Part shown: in pieces, positions 7,297 to 15,732 of the stretch
How the letters are laid out: each line of letters starts with the position of its first letter
How positions within the stretch are numbered: position 1 is the first letter of the stretch
Assembly (NCBI GenBank): GCA_946221495.1
Contig: CAMIFA010000006.1
Span: 5,474-69,473, forward strand
From: an uncultured cyanobacterium
GTDB lineage: Bacteria > Cyanobacteriota > Cyanobacteriia > Cyanobacteriales > Chroococcidiopsidaceae
Direction of reading: 5' to 3'
Length of the DNA stretch: 64,000 nucleotides
Made by a program: the position numbers and the translations under genes
Notes under the pieces: generated by a model
Database searches by the model: none
What the model was told of the DNA's origin: nothing
What the model saw: only the letters and a program-made list of their open reading frames with translations

Positions 7297-10155
7297 ATGA
7301 AAAGATTAACGTTTTATATTATTTTGTTACATAGTTTACTTCTAGGAATTCAACCAATTGCCGCGCAGCAACCTGAAGAGCGGCTTAAAAATACTTCGTT
7401 ATTGTCACCAGGAGTATGGGTACTTAAAAATAATCAGCAGCCAGAACGTCAACCTTTTGTCTGGGTAGTCAAAGACGCTAAAAAATCGGTACAACCTTTA
7501 TTGCAGCTAGCTCAATCGCAGCCAGAGGTAGTCAATGCAACATCTAGTAATTCCAAGCAATCTCTACAGCCATTTGATCAAGTTGTTAAAGATACTGAAA
7601 AGTTGAATGGACTATATACACTTTATCGGCAGCGAGAGACAGGGAAAGTTTATCTGGAAATTAAGCCGACTCAGCTAAATAAAAATTACCTTGGCACGGT
7701 GACAATGGAATCGGGTATTGGCGAACGCGGAATTTATAGCGGTATGCCTTTGCAAGATTTTTTGTTTTACTTCCGCCGCGTCAATAATAATTTACACTTT
7801 GTTGTCCGTAATGTGAATTTTCGCACTCGTCCAGGTGATCCACAAGCGCGATCGCTTGCTCGCTCATTTACTGATTCTGTGCTTTACTCGCTACCAATTA
7901 AAAGTATTCATCCGCAACGCCAAACAATTCTAGTAGATTTGGGCGATTTACTATTAAGCGATTTACCCGGACTCGGAGCGGAGTTATCATCGCTGTTAAA
8001 AACTCCCTACAAAATAGACGATAAAAAATCCTATTTTGGTGATACCAAAGCGTTTCCACTCAACATGGAGATTGAATCGGTTTACGGGTTCTCAGCTAGT
8101 GGCAATCAGCAATCAACTTCTTTACAAACAATACCTGATAGCCGCGCCCTGACGCTTCGCGTTCGATATAGTCTCTCTCAGTTACCAGTAAATTCTAACT
8201 ACGTACCTCGTTTAGCTGACGATCGCATTGGCTATTTCATCACTGCTTATCAAGACTTTTCCAGTGATCAACGCAACGATCCGTTTGTGCGCTACATCAA
8301 TCGTTGGGATCTAGAAAAACAAGATCCATCAGCACCCCTCTCGCCACCCAAAAAACCAATTGTATTTTGGATTGAAAATGCAGTGCCATTAGAGTACCGC
8401 GAGGCAATTAAAGAAGGCGTTTTGATGTGGAATCAAGCTTTTGAAAAAGCAGGATTTAAAGATGCCATTCAAGTCAAGCAGATGCCTAATGATGCCAAAT
8501 GGGATCCGGCTGATGTGCGCTACAACACGATTCGCTGGATTAATACAGTTGATGGCTTTTTTGCCTTAGGACCATCGCGGGTTAATCCTTTAACTGGGGA
8601 AATTTTAGATGCGGATATTATTGTGGATGCTAGTTTCCTACGGGGACTGAAACAAGAGTATCGTAGCCTTGTGCAACCAAGCCAAGCGCAGCCGCAATCT
8701 TTGTTATCTTACCTGATGGGCGATCGCCGTCTCTGCGCTGATGGTATTGGCAAAGAGGCAAGCACTCAACAAGAGTCAGCTGAGTCCTCACCCCGCAGTT
8801 CCTTATCCATGATGGCAATAGCATACGATCTTTGCTACGGCAAGGAAGTTGCTAACCAGTTTGCGATCGGGTCACTGGCGTTGTCATTCCAAAACATCAT
8901 GCCTAGTAGTGACCAGATGACAAATTATATTCATCAATATTTACGCTTAATTATTGCCCACGAAGTCGGACATACTCTAGGCTTACGTCATAATTTTCGT
9001 GGTAGTACCTTGCTCAAACCAGAGGATTTAAATAACACTGATATTTCCCGTACCAAAGGTTTAGCCACTTCAGTAATGGACTACTTGCCACCAAATATTG
9101 CCCCCGAAAACGTTAAGCAGGGAGACTATTTTCCTACTGTTATTGGTGCTTACGACCAATGGGCGATTCAATACGGCTACATACCAAGCAAAGCAGCTCA
9201 TCCTTTAGCTGAAAAGCGCTTCTTAGAGCAGATTACGCGACTTTCTGCTCAACCTCAGCTAGCTTATGCGACTGATGAAGATATGTTTGACGTTGACCCG
9301 AATGTTAATGCTTGGGACAATAGTAGCGATGTGTTGCGCTACTCGCAATCGCAATTAAATAACTCCCGCCTAATGTGGCAGCGTCTCAATAAGCGGTATC
9401 CAGCGACAGGTGAGAGTTACAGCGAATTAAGCTCCTTGTTTGAAAAAGTGTTTTTACAATATCTGCGGCACACTTATTACATTACAAAATATATTGGTGG
9501 GCAGTCGTTTTACCGCAATCATGCTGGCGATCGCGCTGGAAAGCTGCCGTTTGAACCAGTGCCTGTAGAAAAACAACGGCAAGCATTAGCGACACTAGAA
9601 AAATATATTTTTGCTGCTGATGCTTTTAACTTTCCGCCAGAACTGTTAAATAAGTTAGCTCCTTCACGTTGGATGCACCAAGGTAAAGAGGTAATGATGG
9701 GTCGCCTCGATTATCCTATTCACGACAGTATCAATGTTATGCAGAGTTTGGTATTAAAAGAGTTGCTGTCTGGCGATCGCCTAACTCGTCTGCGCGATAT
9801 TGAACTTAAAAGCGCTCCTGGACAAGCGCTGTCAATGCCAGAACTATTTGACTCTTTGCAAAATAGCATCTGGACAGAAGTAGTGCAACCAAAAGCAGAA
9901 TTAACCAAAATTTCTAGTCTGCGTCGAGCTTTACAACGTCAACACTTGAATATGATGACCAGCATGGTCTTACGGACTGTATCTGTGCCAGAAGATGCCC
10001 GTACTCTTGCCTGGTACAATTTGCGGCAACTACGCGAAAGTCTTAATAAGAGGATCTCACATTCTGGCAAGCTGGATGAATACACGCAAGCACATTTAGA
10101 AGAAACACGCGATCGCATCAATAAAACTCTAAATGCTGAAATTCAATCTCGGTAG
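7297..10155 (+). CDS. Secreted zinc-dependent metalloprotease (DUF5117/DUF5118 type)
   Basis: A 952-residue protein from the ATG at 7297 (a TTG at 7279 is possible). Residues 1-24 form a signal peptide ending at QPIAAQQ. The zinc site HEVGHTLGLRHNF is at about residues 555-567: two zinc histidines, the catalytic Glu and a third His, as in metzincin-like proteases. Around it are ATSVMDYLPP (a Met-turn-like stretch) and the long N-terminal beta-rich DUF5117 region (YTLYRQRETGKVYLEI...). These proteins occur in many bacteria, probably exported; substrates are unknown. It ends 4 bases from the convergent TetR gene. Confidence 0.88.
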   Translation: MKRLTFYIILLHSLLLGIQPIAAQQPEERLKNTSLLSPGVWVLKNNQQPERQPFVWVVKDAKKSVQPLLQLAQSQPEVVNATSSNSKQSLQPFDQVVKDTEKLNGLYTLYRQRETGKVYLEIKPTQLNKNYLGTVTMESGIGERGIYSGMPLQDFLFYFRRVNNNLHFVVRNVNFRTRPGDPQARSLARSFTDSVLYSLPIKSIHPQRQTILVDLGDLLLSDLPGLGAELSSLLKTPYKIDDKKSYFGDTKAFPLNMEIESVYGFSASGNQQSTSLQTIPDSRALTLRVRYSLSQLPVNSNYVPRLADDRIGYFITAYQDFSSDQRNDPFVRYINRWDLEKQDPSAPLSPPKKPIVFWIENAVPLEYREAIKEGVLMWNQAFEKAGFKDAIQVKQMPNDAKWDPADVRYNTIRWINTVDGFFALGPSRVNPLTGEILDADIIVDASFLRGLKQEYRSLVQPSQAQPQSLLSYLMGDRRLCADGIGKEASTQQESAESSPRSSLSMMAIAYDLCYGKEVANQFAIGSLALSFQNIMPSSDQMTNYIHQYLRLIIAHEVGHTLGLRHNFRGSTLLKPEDLNNTDISRTKGLATSVMDYLPPNIAPENVKQGDYFPTVIGAYDQWAIQYGYIPSKAAHPLAEKRFLEQITRLSAQPQLAYATDEDMFDVDPNVNAWDNSSDVLRYSQSQLNNSRLMWQRLNKRYPATGESYSELSSLFEKVFLQYLRHTYYITKYIGGQSFYRNHAGDRAGKLPFEPVPVEKQRQALATLEKYIFAADAFNFPPELLNKLAPSRWMHQGKEVMMGRLDYPIHDSINVMQSLVLKELLSGDRLTRLRDIELKSAPGQALSMPELFDSLQNSIWTEVVQPKAELTKISSLRRALQRQHLNMMTSMVLRTVSVPEDARTLAWYNLRQLRESLNKRISHSGKLDEYTQAHLEETRDRINKTLNAEIQSR

Positions 10156-10159
10156 AAAC

Positions 10160-10810
10160 TTATTTCTGCTGCACACCAGCTAAAAGCAGAGCGATCGCTG
10201 CTTCCGTGTGCTTGTCAATCATTTCTGGACTCCGTAAATCTAAATTTGGCATTACATACTTGAGATTTTCGTAAGCATCGAAGTAGAAAGTACAAACTCC
10301 AGCAATATGAATTGCCGTCATCAAGGGGTCAAGTCGACGGAAACAACCTGCTGCTATACCCCGTTCTAAAATTCCTATAACTTGCTTAAAACTCTCTTGC
10401 CAGTTCGTCTGTTTGTAATACTTACCTTGATTCTGGATCGCTTCTTGGAACAAAATCATCCCTAAATAAGGATGCTTAACTTCATAAGCAATAGCTGCTC
10501 GGATAACGTGCTTTAAGGCTGCGTCTGCTGGCAACTGATCCAAATTTATTTGCGGCATCATATTGTTTATTTGGAAGTCAAGCTGATGTAAAACTGCCTG
10601 ATACAGTCCTTCTTTGCTCTGGAAGTAGTAATAAATCATTGCTTTGGTTACGCCACTGCGAGCTGCGATCGCCTCGGTTCGCGCTCCACTTAACCCATGC
10701 TTGGCAAATTCCTCCATTGCTGCATCCAGAATATGAGCCTTGGTTGCCTCTGGATCGCGCACTTGGCGAGATTTTTTAGATAAGCGTTTTAAATTTGTTG
10801 AACGAACCAC
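10160..10810 (-). CDS. TetR/AcrR-family repressor
   Basis: A 216-residue regulator. The N-terminal HTH (about residues 22-68) reads KAHILDAAMEEFAKHGLSGA, then RTEAIAARSGVTKAMIYYYF and SKEGLYQAVL, characteristic of TetR. The rest is the helical ligand-binding/dimer domain (PYLGMILFQEAIQNQG...). It is divergent from the Rieske oxygenase gene across 154 bases that contain a perfect palindrome, so it most likely represses that gene and itself. Inducer unknown. Confidence 0.9.
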   Translation of the reverse strand: MVRSTNLKRLSKKSRQVRDPEATKAHILDAAMEEFAKHGLSGARTEAIAARSGVTKAMIYYYFQSKEGLYQAVLHQLDFQINNMMPQINLDQLPADAALKHVIRAAIAYEVKHPYLGMILFQEAIQNQGKYYKQTNWQESFKQVIGILERGIAAGCFRRLDPLMTAIHIAGVCTFYFDAYENLKYVMPNLDLRSPEMIDKHTEAAIALLLAGVQQK

Positions 10811-10899
10811 GATTCTCCATCTTGCTGACGAACGTATTTTAACTAAATAAATGGTTGGTAGTTGACAGCCAAAACGAAGTTGATTAAATTATCTGCTAT

Positions 10900-10917
10900 T
10901 AACTAAAAAGTTAGTTA
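10900..10917. promoter_or_regulatory. Candidate TetR operator
   Basis: A perfect inverted repeat, TAACTAA-AAAG-TTAGTTA (7-base arms, 4-base spacer), midway between the divergent TetR gene and the Rieske gene. A weaker related arrangement (AACTA ... TAGTT) lies at 10841-10863. Position and symmetry fit a TetR binding site. Confidence 0.55.
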
Positions 10918-10964
10918 GTTTTATGGAAGATTCTGCCGCAGTAATTTAGAGGAACAGAACAACT

Positions 10965-11951
10965 ATGTCTATGCTTCCTGGCGCTCCTTGGCTCTTGGCA
11001 CACAAATCAATGTTAAAAGTCAACAAGCCGCAAAAATTCTTGCTCTACGGCTGTGACTACGTGCTGTGGAAAGATCCAACAGGTAAAGTAAGCGCCTTAC
11101 CTAATGCCTGTCCCCATATGGGAGCAATGTTATCTGAAGGGTGGTGTCAGCAACATGGAGACGAAACTAGCGTTGTCTGCCCGTTTCACGCCTTGGAATT
11201 TGATAGTGAAGGTTGCACTGTTTTACCAGGATCAAAGAAGAAAACCTTACCGCAATTAGAGCCATTAGAACTAATAATTCAAGGAGATTTTGTTTGGTCT
11301 TATGGTAGGCAGGAACCTAAAATGCCAATTCCCACGATTTTAAACGAAATTGCCGCTAAATATGATTTTATTGGTCATACAGCAGATACAAGCGTCGAGA
11401 CAAATTTACTCACTATGCTGCTGAATATGCATGACTACAATCACCAAAATGGTACTCATCGTCCTTTATTTCGGGTTGAGGAAGTGCAGTTTGAAAAATT
11501 TATCGATAATGGGCATCAGTCTCACGCTTTTTACACTATGCCCACATCACCCACAAATCTGATTGAAAAAATTAGTAATCCCGATTTATTGCTGTTACCA
11601 AAAGTCCTCAAAGCGCATCTAGAAAATTACTTTCCGTCATTGGTAATCTTTTATGGGGAAAGCGGAATAGGCAAAGTCGCCCAATGTCATTTATTTGTAC
11701 CTGAGTCAAAGAAGGAGACACGCACTTATGTTTTGATGTTCGGGCAAGCAAAGAACCCGGCATTTAAAGCTTTGGGGAGTAAATTCCTTAATTTTGCCAA
11801 AGTAGTAGTAGAGCAAGATGCAGATATTTTAGGCAAGATTTACCCAAATACACCCCAGAAAATCAAGCTGAATAATGAAGTAGGCATGGATTGGGTAAGG
11901 CGCAATTTTGAGAGTTTTCCTGATATTGTGGAACCGAATTTGTCTAAATAG
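10965..11951 (+). CDS. Rieske non-heme iron oxygenase
   Basis: A 328-residue protein. The Rieske [2Fe-2S] ligands are CPHMGAML (C-x-H, about residues 48-50) and VCPFHALEF (C-x2-H, about 73-76). The C-terminal half has the mononuclear iron motif in NMHDYNHQNGTH (D-x2-H-x4-H) and a likely third acidic ligand in VEQDADILGKI. Both sites together indicate a ring-hydroxylating or demethylating oxygenase of the class that includes PaO and Tic55-like proteins, rather than a simple ferredoxin. It needs an external reductase, not encoded nearby. The substrate is unknown; neighbouring TetR and AraC regulators suggest induced expression. Confidence 0.88.
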   Translation: MSMLPGAPWLLAHKSMLKVNKPQKFLLYGCDYVLWKDPTGKVSALPNACPHMGAMLSEGWCQQHGDETSVVCPFHALEFDSEGCTVLPGSKKKTLPQLEPLELIIQGDFVWSYGRQEPKMPIPTILNEIAAKYDFIGHTADTSVETNLLTMLLNMHDYNHQNGTHRPLFRVEEVQFEKFIDNGHQSHAFYTMPTSPTNLIEKISNPDLLLLPKVLKAHLENYFPSLVIFYGESGIGKVAQCHLFVPESKKETRTYVLMFGQAKNPAFKALGSKFLNFAKVVVEQDADILGKIYPNTPQKIKLNNEVGMDWVRRNFESFPDIVEPNLSK

Positions 11952-11978
11952 CTGTTATTAACTAACCCTATCTTGACA

Positions 11979-12001
11979 CCTGATACATTAAGTGTATCAG
12001 G
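11979..12001 (+). promoter_or_regulatory. Perfect inverted repeat overlapping the AraC gene's ribosome site
   Basis: CCTGATACA-TTAAG-TGTATCAGG, 9-base arms, directly abutting the GGAGG ribosome-binding site (12001-12005) of the AraC gene. It could be an operator for autoregulation, or an RNA hairpin that masks the ribosome site, or the 3' hairpin of the Rieske transcript (no T-run follows). Confidence 0.5.
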
Positions 12002-12012
12002 GAGGAAAAGCT

Positions 12013-12912
12013 ATGTGTCAAAATAAGCTCTTAAGCCTTGATTTCTCTAAAGAAGAAGCGCTGACAAAGGTTCTTCCGCAACTGCCCGTTCTTACAAGTA
12101 AAGAGGCAGGTTGGCATGGCATTTACCTCGCCTACGATCGCTATCAATTACCCGGCGAAACTCCTGAGTTTGCAGCTCAACAATATGGCATTAGCATTTT
12201 TGATCAAGTACCGCAGCCTATACACGCGAAACGGAAGTTAGATGGACGTTCTCGGTACGAACAAGTTGTTCAAGGAGATGTAGTTATTGTTCCGGCAAAT
12301 ACTAGTCATCAAGTGCAGTGGGAAGAAACTGGTAGCGTTCTGATGTTGGGATTTGAACCAACGATTTTTAATTATGCAATTTACGAGATGGTTGATCCAG
12401 AACGGGTAGCGATCGCACCTCACTTTGCCACACCTGATCCGTTAATTTATCAGCTAGGGTTGAGGTTGAAGGCAGAACTAGAATCTGGGGGATTGGGTAG
12501 TAGGTTATACGCAGAGGCGATCGCTAATCTGCTTGCTGTTCACCTGTTGCAACAATATTCCGCTCAGAAACTCACAATCAAAGACTATACAGGCGGTCTA
12601 CCTAAGTACAAGTTACAGCAAGTAATAGACTACATCAATGCTTATTTAGATCAGCCTTTGGGTTTGGCGGAACTGGCACAAGTTGTGCAGATGAGTCCTG
12701 GTTACTTTTCTCGCTTGTTTAAGCAGTCCACAGGTTATGCCCCGCATCAGTACCTAATTCAATGTCGGGTGCAGCGTGCTAAACAGTTGCTGCGTACAGG
12801 CATGGCGATCGCCCAAGTTGCCTACGAAGTGGGCTTTGCCAACCAAGGACATCTCAACTACCACTTTAAGCGTCTAGTAGGCATCACGCCGAAAGCAATG
12901 CTACAGAAATAG
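12013..12912 (+). CDS. AraC-family transcriptional regulator
   Basis: A 299-residue regulator. The ATG at 12013 is chosen because GGAGGA stands 7 bases upstream; a GTG at 11992 lies inside the hairpin loop. The N-terminal half is a cupin-like sensor (YEQVVQGDVVIVPANTSHQVQW). The C-terminal 100 residues are the double HTH: QPLGLAELAQVVQMSPGYFS, then LFKQSTGYAPHQYLIQCRVQ and the second helix pair ending VAYEVGFANQGHLNYHFKRL. It follows the Rieske gene by 61 bases and may control it together with the TetR protein. Confidence 0.92.
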   Translation: MCQNKLLSLDFSKEEALTKVLPQLPVLTSKEAGWHGIYLAYDRYQLPGETPEFAAQQYGISIFDQVPQPIHAKRKLDGRSRYEQVVQGDVVIVPANTSHQVQWEETGSVLMLGFEPTIFNYAIYEMVDPERVAIAPHFATPDPLIYQLGLRLKAELESGGLGSRLYAEAIANLLAVHLLQQYSAQKLTIKDYTGGLPKYKLQQVIDYINAYLDQPLGLAELAQVVQMSPGYFSRLFKQSTGYAPHQYLIQCRVQRAKQLLRTGMAIAQVAYEVGFANQGHLNYHFKRLVGITPKAMLQK

Positions 12913-13002
12913 TCAAGAATTTGTAAAAGAAATTAAGAACTTGTAAGACAGTAATTAATCAACTGTCGATACTAGACACGAAAGCTAATATCGGGGGCAT
13001 TA

Positions 13003-13719
13003 ATGATGCATCCAGCTAACACTTCATCAGCAGCCACTCAAGTTATTAATCCGATTGAGCGTCCGCAAGTGACGCAGCAGTTGTCAGAGAACGTCATTCT
13101 GACAACCGTCGATGACCTCTATGGCTGGGCAAAGATGTCCAGCTTGTACCCGCTACTGTTTGGTACTGCTTGCTGTTTTATTGAATTTAGTACCATGCTT
13201 GGTTCTCGTTTTGACCTTGATCGCTTTGGGATGTTTCCGCGCATGACTCCCCGACAAGCTGATTTAATGATCACCGCAGGCACAATTACGATGAAATACG
13301 CTCCTGTTTTGGTGCGTCTGTACGAACAAATGCCAGAGCCAAAATATGTAATTGCTATGGGCGCTTGCACAATTACTGGGGGAATGTTCAGTATGGACTC
13401 TCCTAGTGCAGTGCGGGGAGTGGATAAGTTAATTCCCGTAGATGTATATTTGCCTGGATGTCCACCGCGACCAGAAGCAATTATGGATGCAATTGTCAAA
13501 CTCCGCAAGAAGATTACTAATGAAAGTATGCAGGAGCGAAGGCATTTCTCACAAACACACCGCTATTACAGCTGCACTCACCAGCTAAAGGTTGTACCTG
13601 AAATTCACACAGGACAATATTTACAGCATCCTGAAAGGCAAGCTCCTTCTCAAGAAATTGCCGCCAAAGAATTGCCATTAGCCGCTAAACTTCAAAGCGC
13701 TGCTAATCTTCATGCGTAA
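13003..13719 (+). CDS. ndhK: NAD(P)H-quinone oxidoreductase subunit K (NDH-1)
   Basis: A 238-residue NdhK/PSST subunit; ATG 13003, a second ATG follows at 13006. It holds iron-sulfur cluster N2 near the quinone site of cyanobacterial NDH-1. All four ligand cysteines are visible: GTACCFIEF (two adjacent), MGACTITGG and LPGCPPRPE. The C-terminal tail (QTHRYYSCTHQLKVVPEIHT) matches cyanobacterial NdhK. Normally ndhK sits in ndhC-ndhK-ndhJ, but here it stands alone between an AraC regulator and panB, so it may be a second copy or a relocated gene. Confidence 0.93.
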   Translation: MMHPANTSSAATQVINPIERPQVTQQLSENVILTTVDDLYGWAKMSSLYPLLFGTACCFIEFSTMLGSRFDLDRFGMFPRMTPRQADLMITAGTITMKYAPVLVRLYEQMPEPKYVIAMGACTITGGMFSMDSPSAVRGVDKLIPVDVYLPGCPPRPEAIMDAIVKLRKKITNESMQERRHFSQTHRYYSCTHQLKVVPEIHTGQYLQHPERQAPSQEIAAKELPLAAKLQSAANLHA

Positions 13720-13744
13720 CGCTTTAAGCAACTAATTTCTGTTT

Positions 13745-14530
13745 TTACCCTACTTCCTCGTGGGGGGGAAATTTATGTTCCTGCACTTCAAGGCTATAAC
13801 TTTGCACTGCTTGAATAATCGTCTCGCGGAGATTTGCATAAGATTTTGCAAATGGCGGCTGTCGTTCGGTAAGACCTAGTAAGTCAGAAGTGACTAATAC
13901 TTGACCATCACAGTATGAGCCTGCACCAATGCCAATTGTGGGAATTGTTAGCTTTTGGGTAATTTGTAATGCTAACTGCGCGGGTATATGCTCCAATACT
14001 ATACTGAAGGCTCCAGCTTGTTGCAGTGCTAAAGCTTCTGCTAATAGCCTTTCTTCTGCTTGGGGTGTCTTCCCTTGCTGTCTTAAGCCTAGCTGATGTA
14101 TTGATTGCGGTGTCAAGCCAATATGTCCCATGACGGGTATTCCAGCTTGCACGACTCTGGCTACTGTTTCTACCATTGCTGGATATCCACCTTCCATTTT
14201 TACCGCCTGAGCGCCTGTTTCTTTCAATACCCTTCCGGCTGAGTACATCGCCTGTTGGGGATCTTGGTACGTCAAAAATGGCAAATCAACTACAACTAAA
14301 GCTCGTTTCACCCCCCGACGCACAGCTTTAGCATGGTGCAGCATTTCCTCTAGGGTTACGGGTAAAGTTGTTTCATATCCTAGTACAGCAGCTAAGGAAT
14401 CTCCTACCAAAATCAAATCTACACCAGTTGCATCTAATATGTTGGCGATCGCATAATCCCAAGCTGTCAAGGCTACAATTAAACGTCCTTGTTGTTTCCA
14501 ATGGATTAATTGCTGGGTCGTGATTGCCAT
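13745..14530 (-). CDS. panB: Ketopantoate hydroxymethyltransferase
   Basis: A 261-residue PanB, usual length. It transfers a hydroxymethyl group from methylene-tetrahydrofolate to 2-oxoisovalerate in pantothenate (coenzyme A) synthesis. Visible blocks: LILVGDSLAAVLGYETTLPV, VVVDLPFLTYQ, ETGAQAVKMEGG, VMGHIGLTPQS, IPTIGIGAGSYCDGQVLV; the Asp in VGDS and the Asp in VVDLPF are magnesium ligands in the family. It converges on ndhK with 25 bases between stops. Confidence 0.96.
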   Translation of the reverse strand: MAITTQQLIHWKQQGRLIVALTAWDYAIANILDATGVDLILVGDSLAAVLGYETTLPVTLEEMLHHAKAVRRGVKRALVVVDLPFLTYQDPQQAMYSAGRVLKETGAQAVKMEGGYPAMVETVARVVQAGIPVMGHIGLTPQSIHQLGLRQQGKTPQAEERLLAEALALQQAGAFSIVLEHIPAQLALQITQKLTIPTIGIGAGSYCDGQVLVTSDLLGLTERQPPFAKSYANLRETIIQAVQSYSLEVQEHKFPPHEEVG

Positions 14531-14650
14531 ATTACAGTTGTTATTAATTAATTTTTAGAAATGGCTAACAGCTGACGGCGGAATGCGGTGAATGCAGGCT
14601 CTGCCCTACAATGGCGAAGGACGACAGTTCACCTTAATATGCAGTCTAAC

Positions 14651-14896
14651 TTAATCACAAACGCTAATTGTCTTAAGTTCGCTACCTTTACTTTGAGCAA
14701 AATAAAAAATATCGGTACAGTAAGCGAGTGTGCTTACCTCAAGATTTTGCGGTACACCTACTAAGTCAGTGTTAATTGCTCTCCACAGCTCAATTGCTGG
14801 CTTTGCTACAAATATTTTCCGTTCTGGTGTCCCTGGCTTAAGAGGGAAATACTCGCGGTTTGCTGAACCAGTGCTTTTTGCAGGTTTGAAGCTCAT
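14651..14896 (-). CDS. Hypothetical protein
   Basis: A possible 81-residue protein, preceded by an AGGA ribosome-site-like sequence. It has no recognised domain; the N-terminus is basic (FKPAKSTGSANREYFPLKPG). Composition looks protein-like rather than random. Could be a real small cyanobacterial gene or a chance frame. Confidence 0.4.
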   Translation of the reverse strand: MSFKPAKSTGSANREYFPLKPGTPERKIFVAKPAIELWRAINTDLVGVPQNLEVSTLAYCTDIFYFAQSKGSELKTISVCD

Positions 14897-14930
14897 ATAG
14901 CGATCCTATTTGAGTTGTGAAAATTATTTT

Positions 14931-14972
14931 TTAACGAACCGCCAAGGACGCAAAGAGCGCTAAGGAAAAAAA
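14931..14972. repeat. Dispersed cyanobacterial repeat-like sequence
   Basis: The stretch AACCGCCAAGGACGCAAAG followed by AGCGCTAAGGAAAAAAAG resembles the AACCGC-(A/G)-GG-CGCAGAG type of short dispersed repeat found between genes in many cyanobacteria. Recognition is from memory of the motif only. Confidence 0.4.
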
Positions 14973-15001
14973 GAGAGAATTTCATGAGTCATTTAGGATT
15001 G

Positions 15002-15466
15002 CTATAGATGTGTAAATAATACCTTCGTTTGGATTCGTGATCCTTTTGAATGTCTGAGGCGCTCTGGGAAAAACTGCCCATCTCCAAAATTAAGCGCTAT
15101 TGTAAAGTGAAAGGTTTTATTATCCTGAGCGACTAACAGCAGTGCGTAGTCCGGCAAATTATTTTGATCAAAATCAGCACTAAAAACGCTACAGGTAACT
15201 TTATCCTGTGGGTTTTCTTGTTCATAGGCGCGAATGGAAGCTACAAAGTCAGACTTTTGTGCCAGTCGATAATTAGCTAGCTTTGCTTGTAACTTTGCGG
15301 GAATTTTTTGATTACACTGAGCTTGTTGTACCGCCGCTACTGATAATGGTGTATTAAACGCAGGCGAAGTTAAATTATTAGGTTTTAAAGAAGGTAATTG
15401 ATTCAGCACAGTTCAGTTACAAGCTGGCACTAACATTAATGTTAGGGAAAAAACTCTTTTGAGCAT
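15002..15466 (-). pseudogene. Hypothetical lipoprotein-like gene interrupted by an in-frame TGA after the signal
   Basis: From ATG at 15466 the frame reads MLKRVFSLTLMLVPACN, a typical lipoprotein signal with a lipobox-like VPAC, and then meets TGA at 15413-15415. The same frame continues without break for 135 codons to 15002, beginning at GTG 15409. The C-terminal part (VFSADFDQNNLPDYALLLVA, FTIALNFGDGQFFPERL) resembles FG-GAP-like conserved proteins of unknown role. Either the gene is inactivated for export, or a leaderless cytoplasmic product starts from the GTG. Confidence 0.6.
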
Positions 15467-15732
15467 CGTTTACTTAAAAATTAACTAATTAAGTACGACA
15501 TCCAGCTTGTGTTAGCAAGTTCCAATAGCACAACATTTGTACTAGCACGAGCTGCTAAACCTAAATTTATATAACATAATATTAAGAAATATTTAGTTAG
15601 ATATAAATAAGTTATGAAGCTGTTAAGAATGTTCAAAGGTCAACTTATGAAATAAGTATTGAATTCCTGATATATTGTGAAACAGCTTGCAAAAAAAGCA
15701 AGTGGAAGCGAGTGACTTCTTGGAAGGGAATT

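Noticed and set aside
13119..13508. 129-codon minus-strand frame
   Set aside because: Antisense shadow of the conserved ndhK core.
15467..15732. NtcA or LysR-type binding sites upstream of rbcL
   Set aside because: Only generic AT-rich and GTA/TAC matches are present; nothing specific enough to call.
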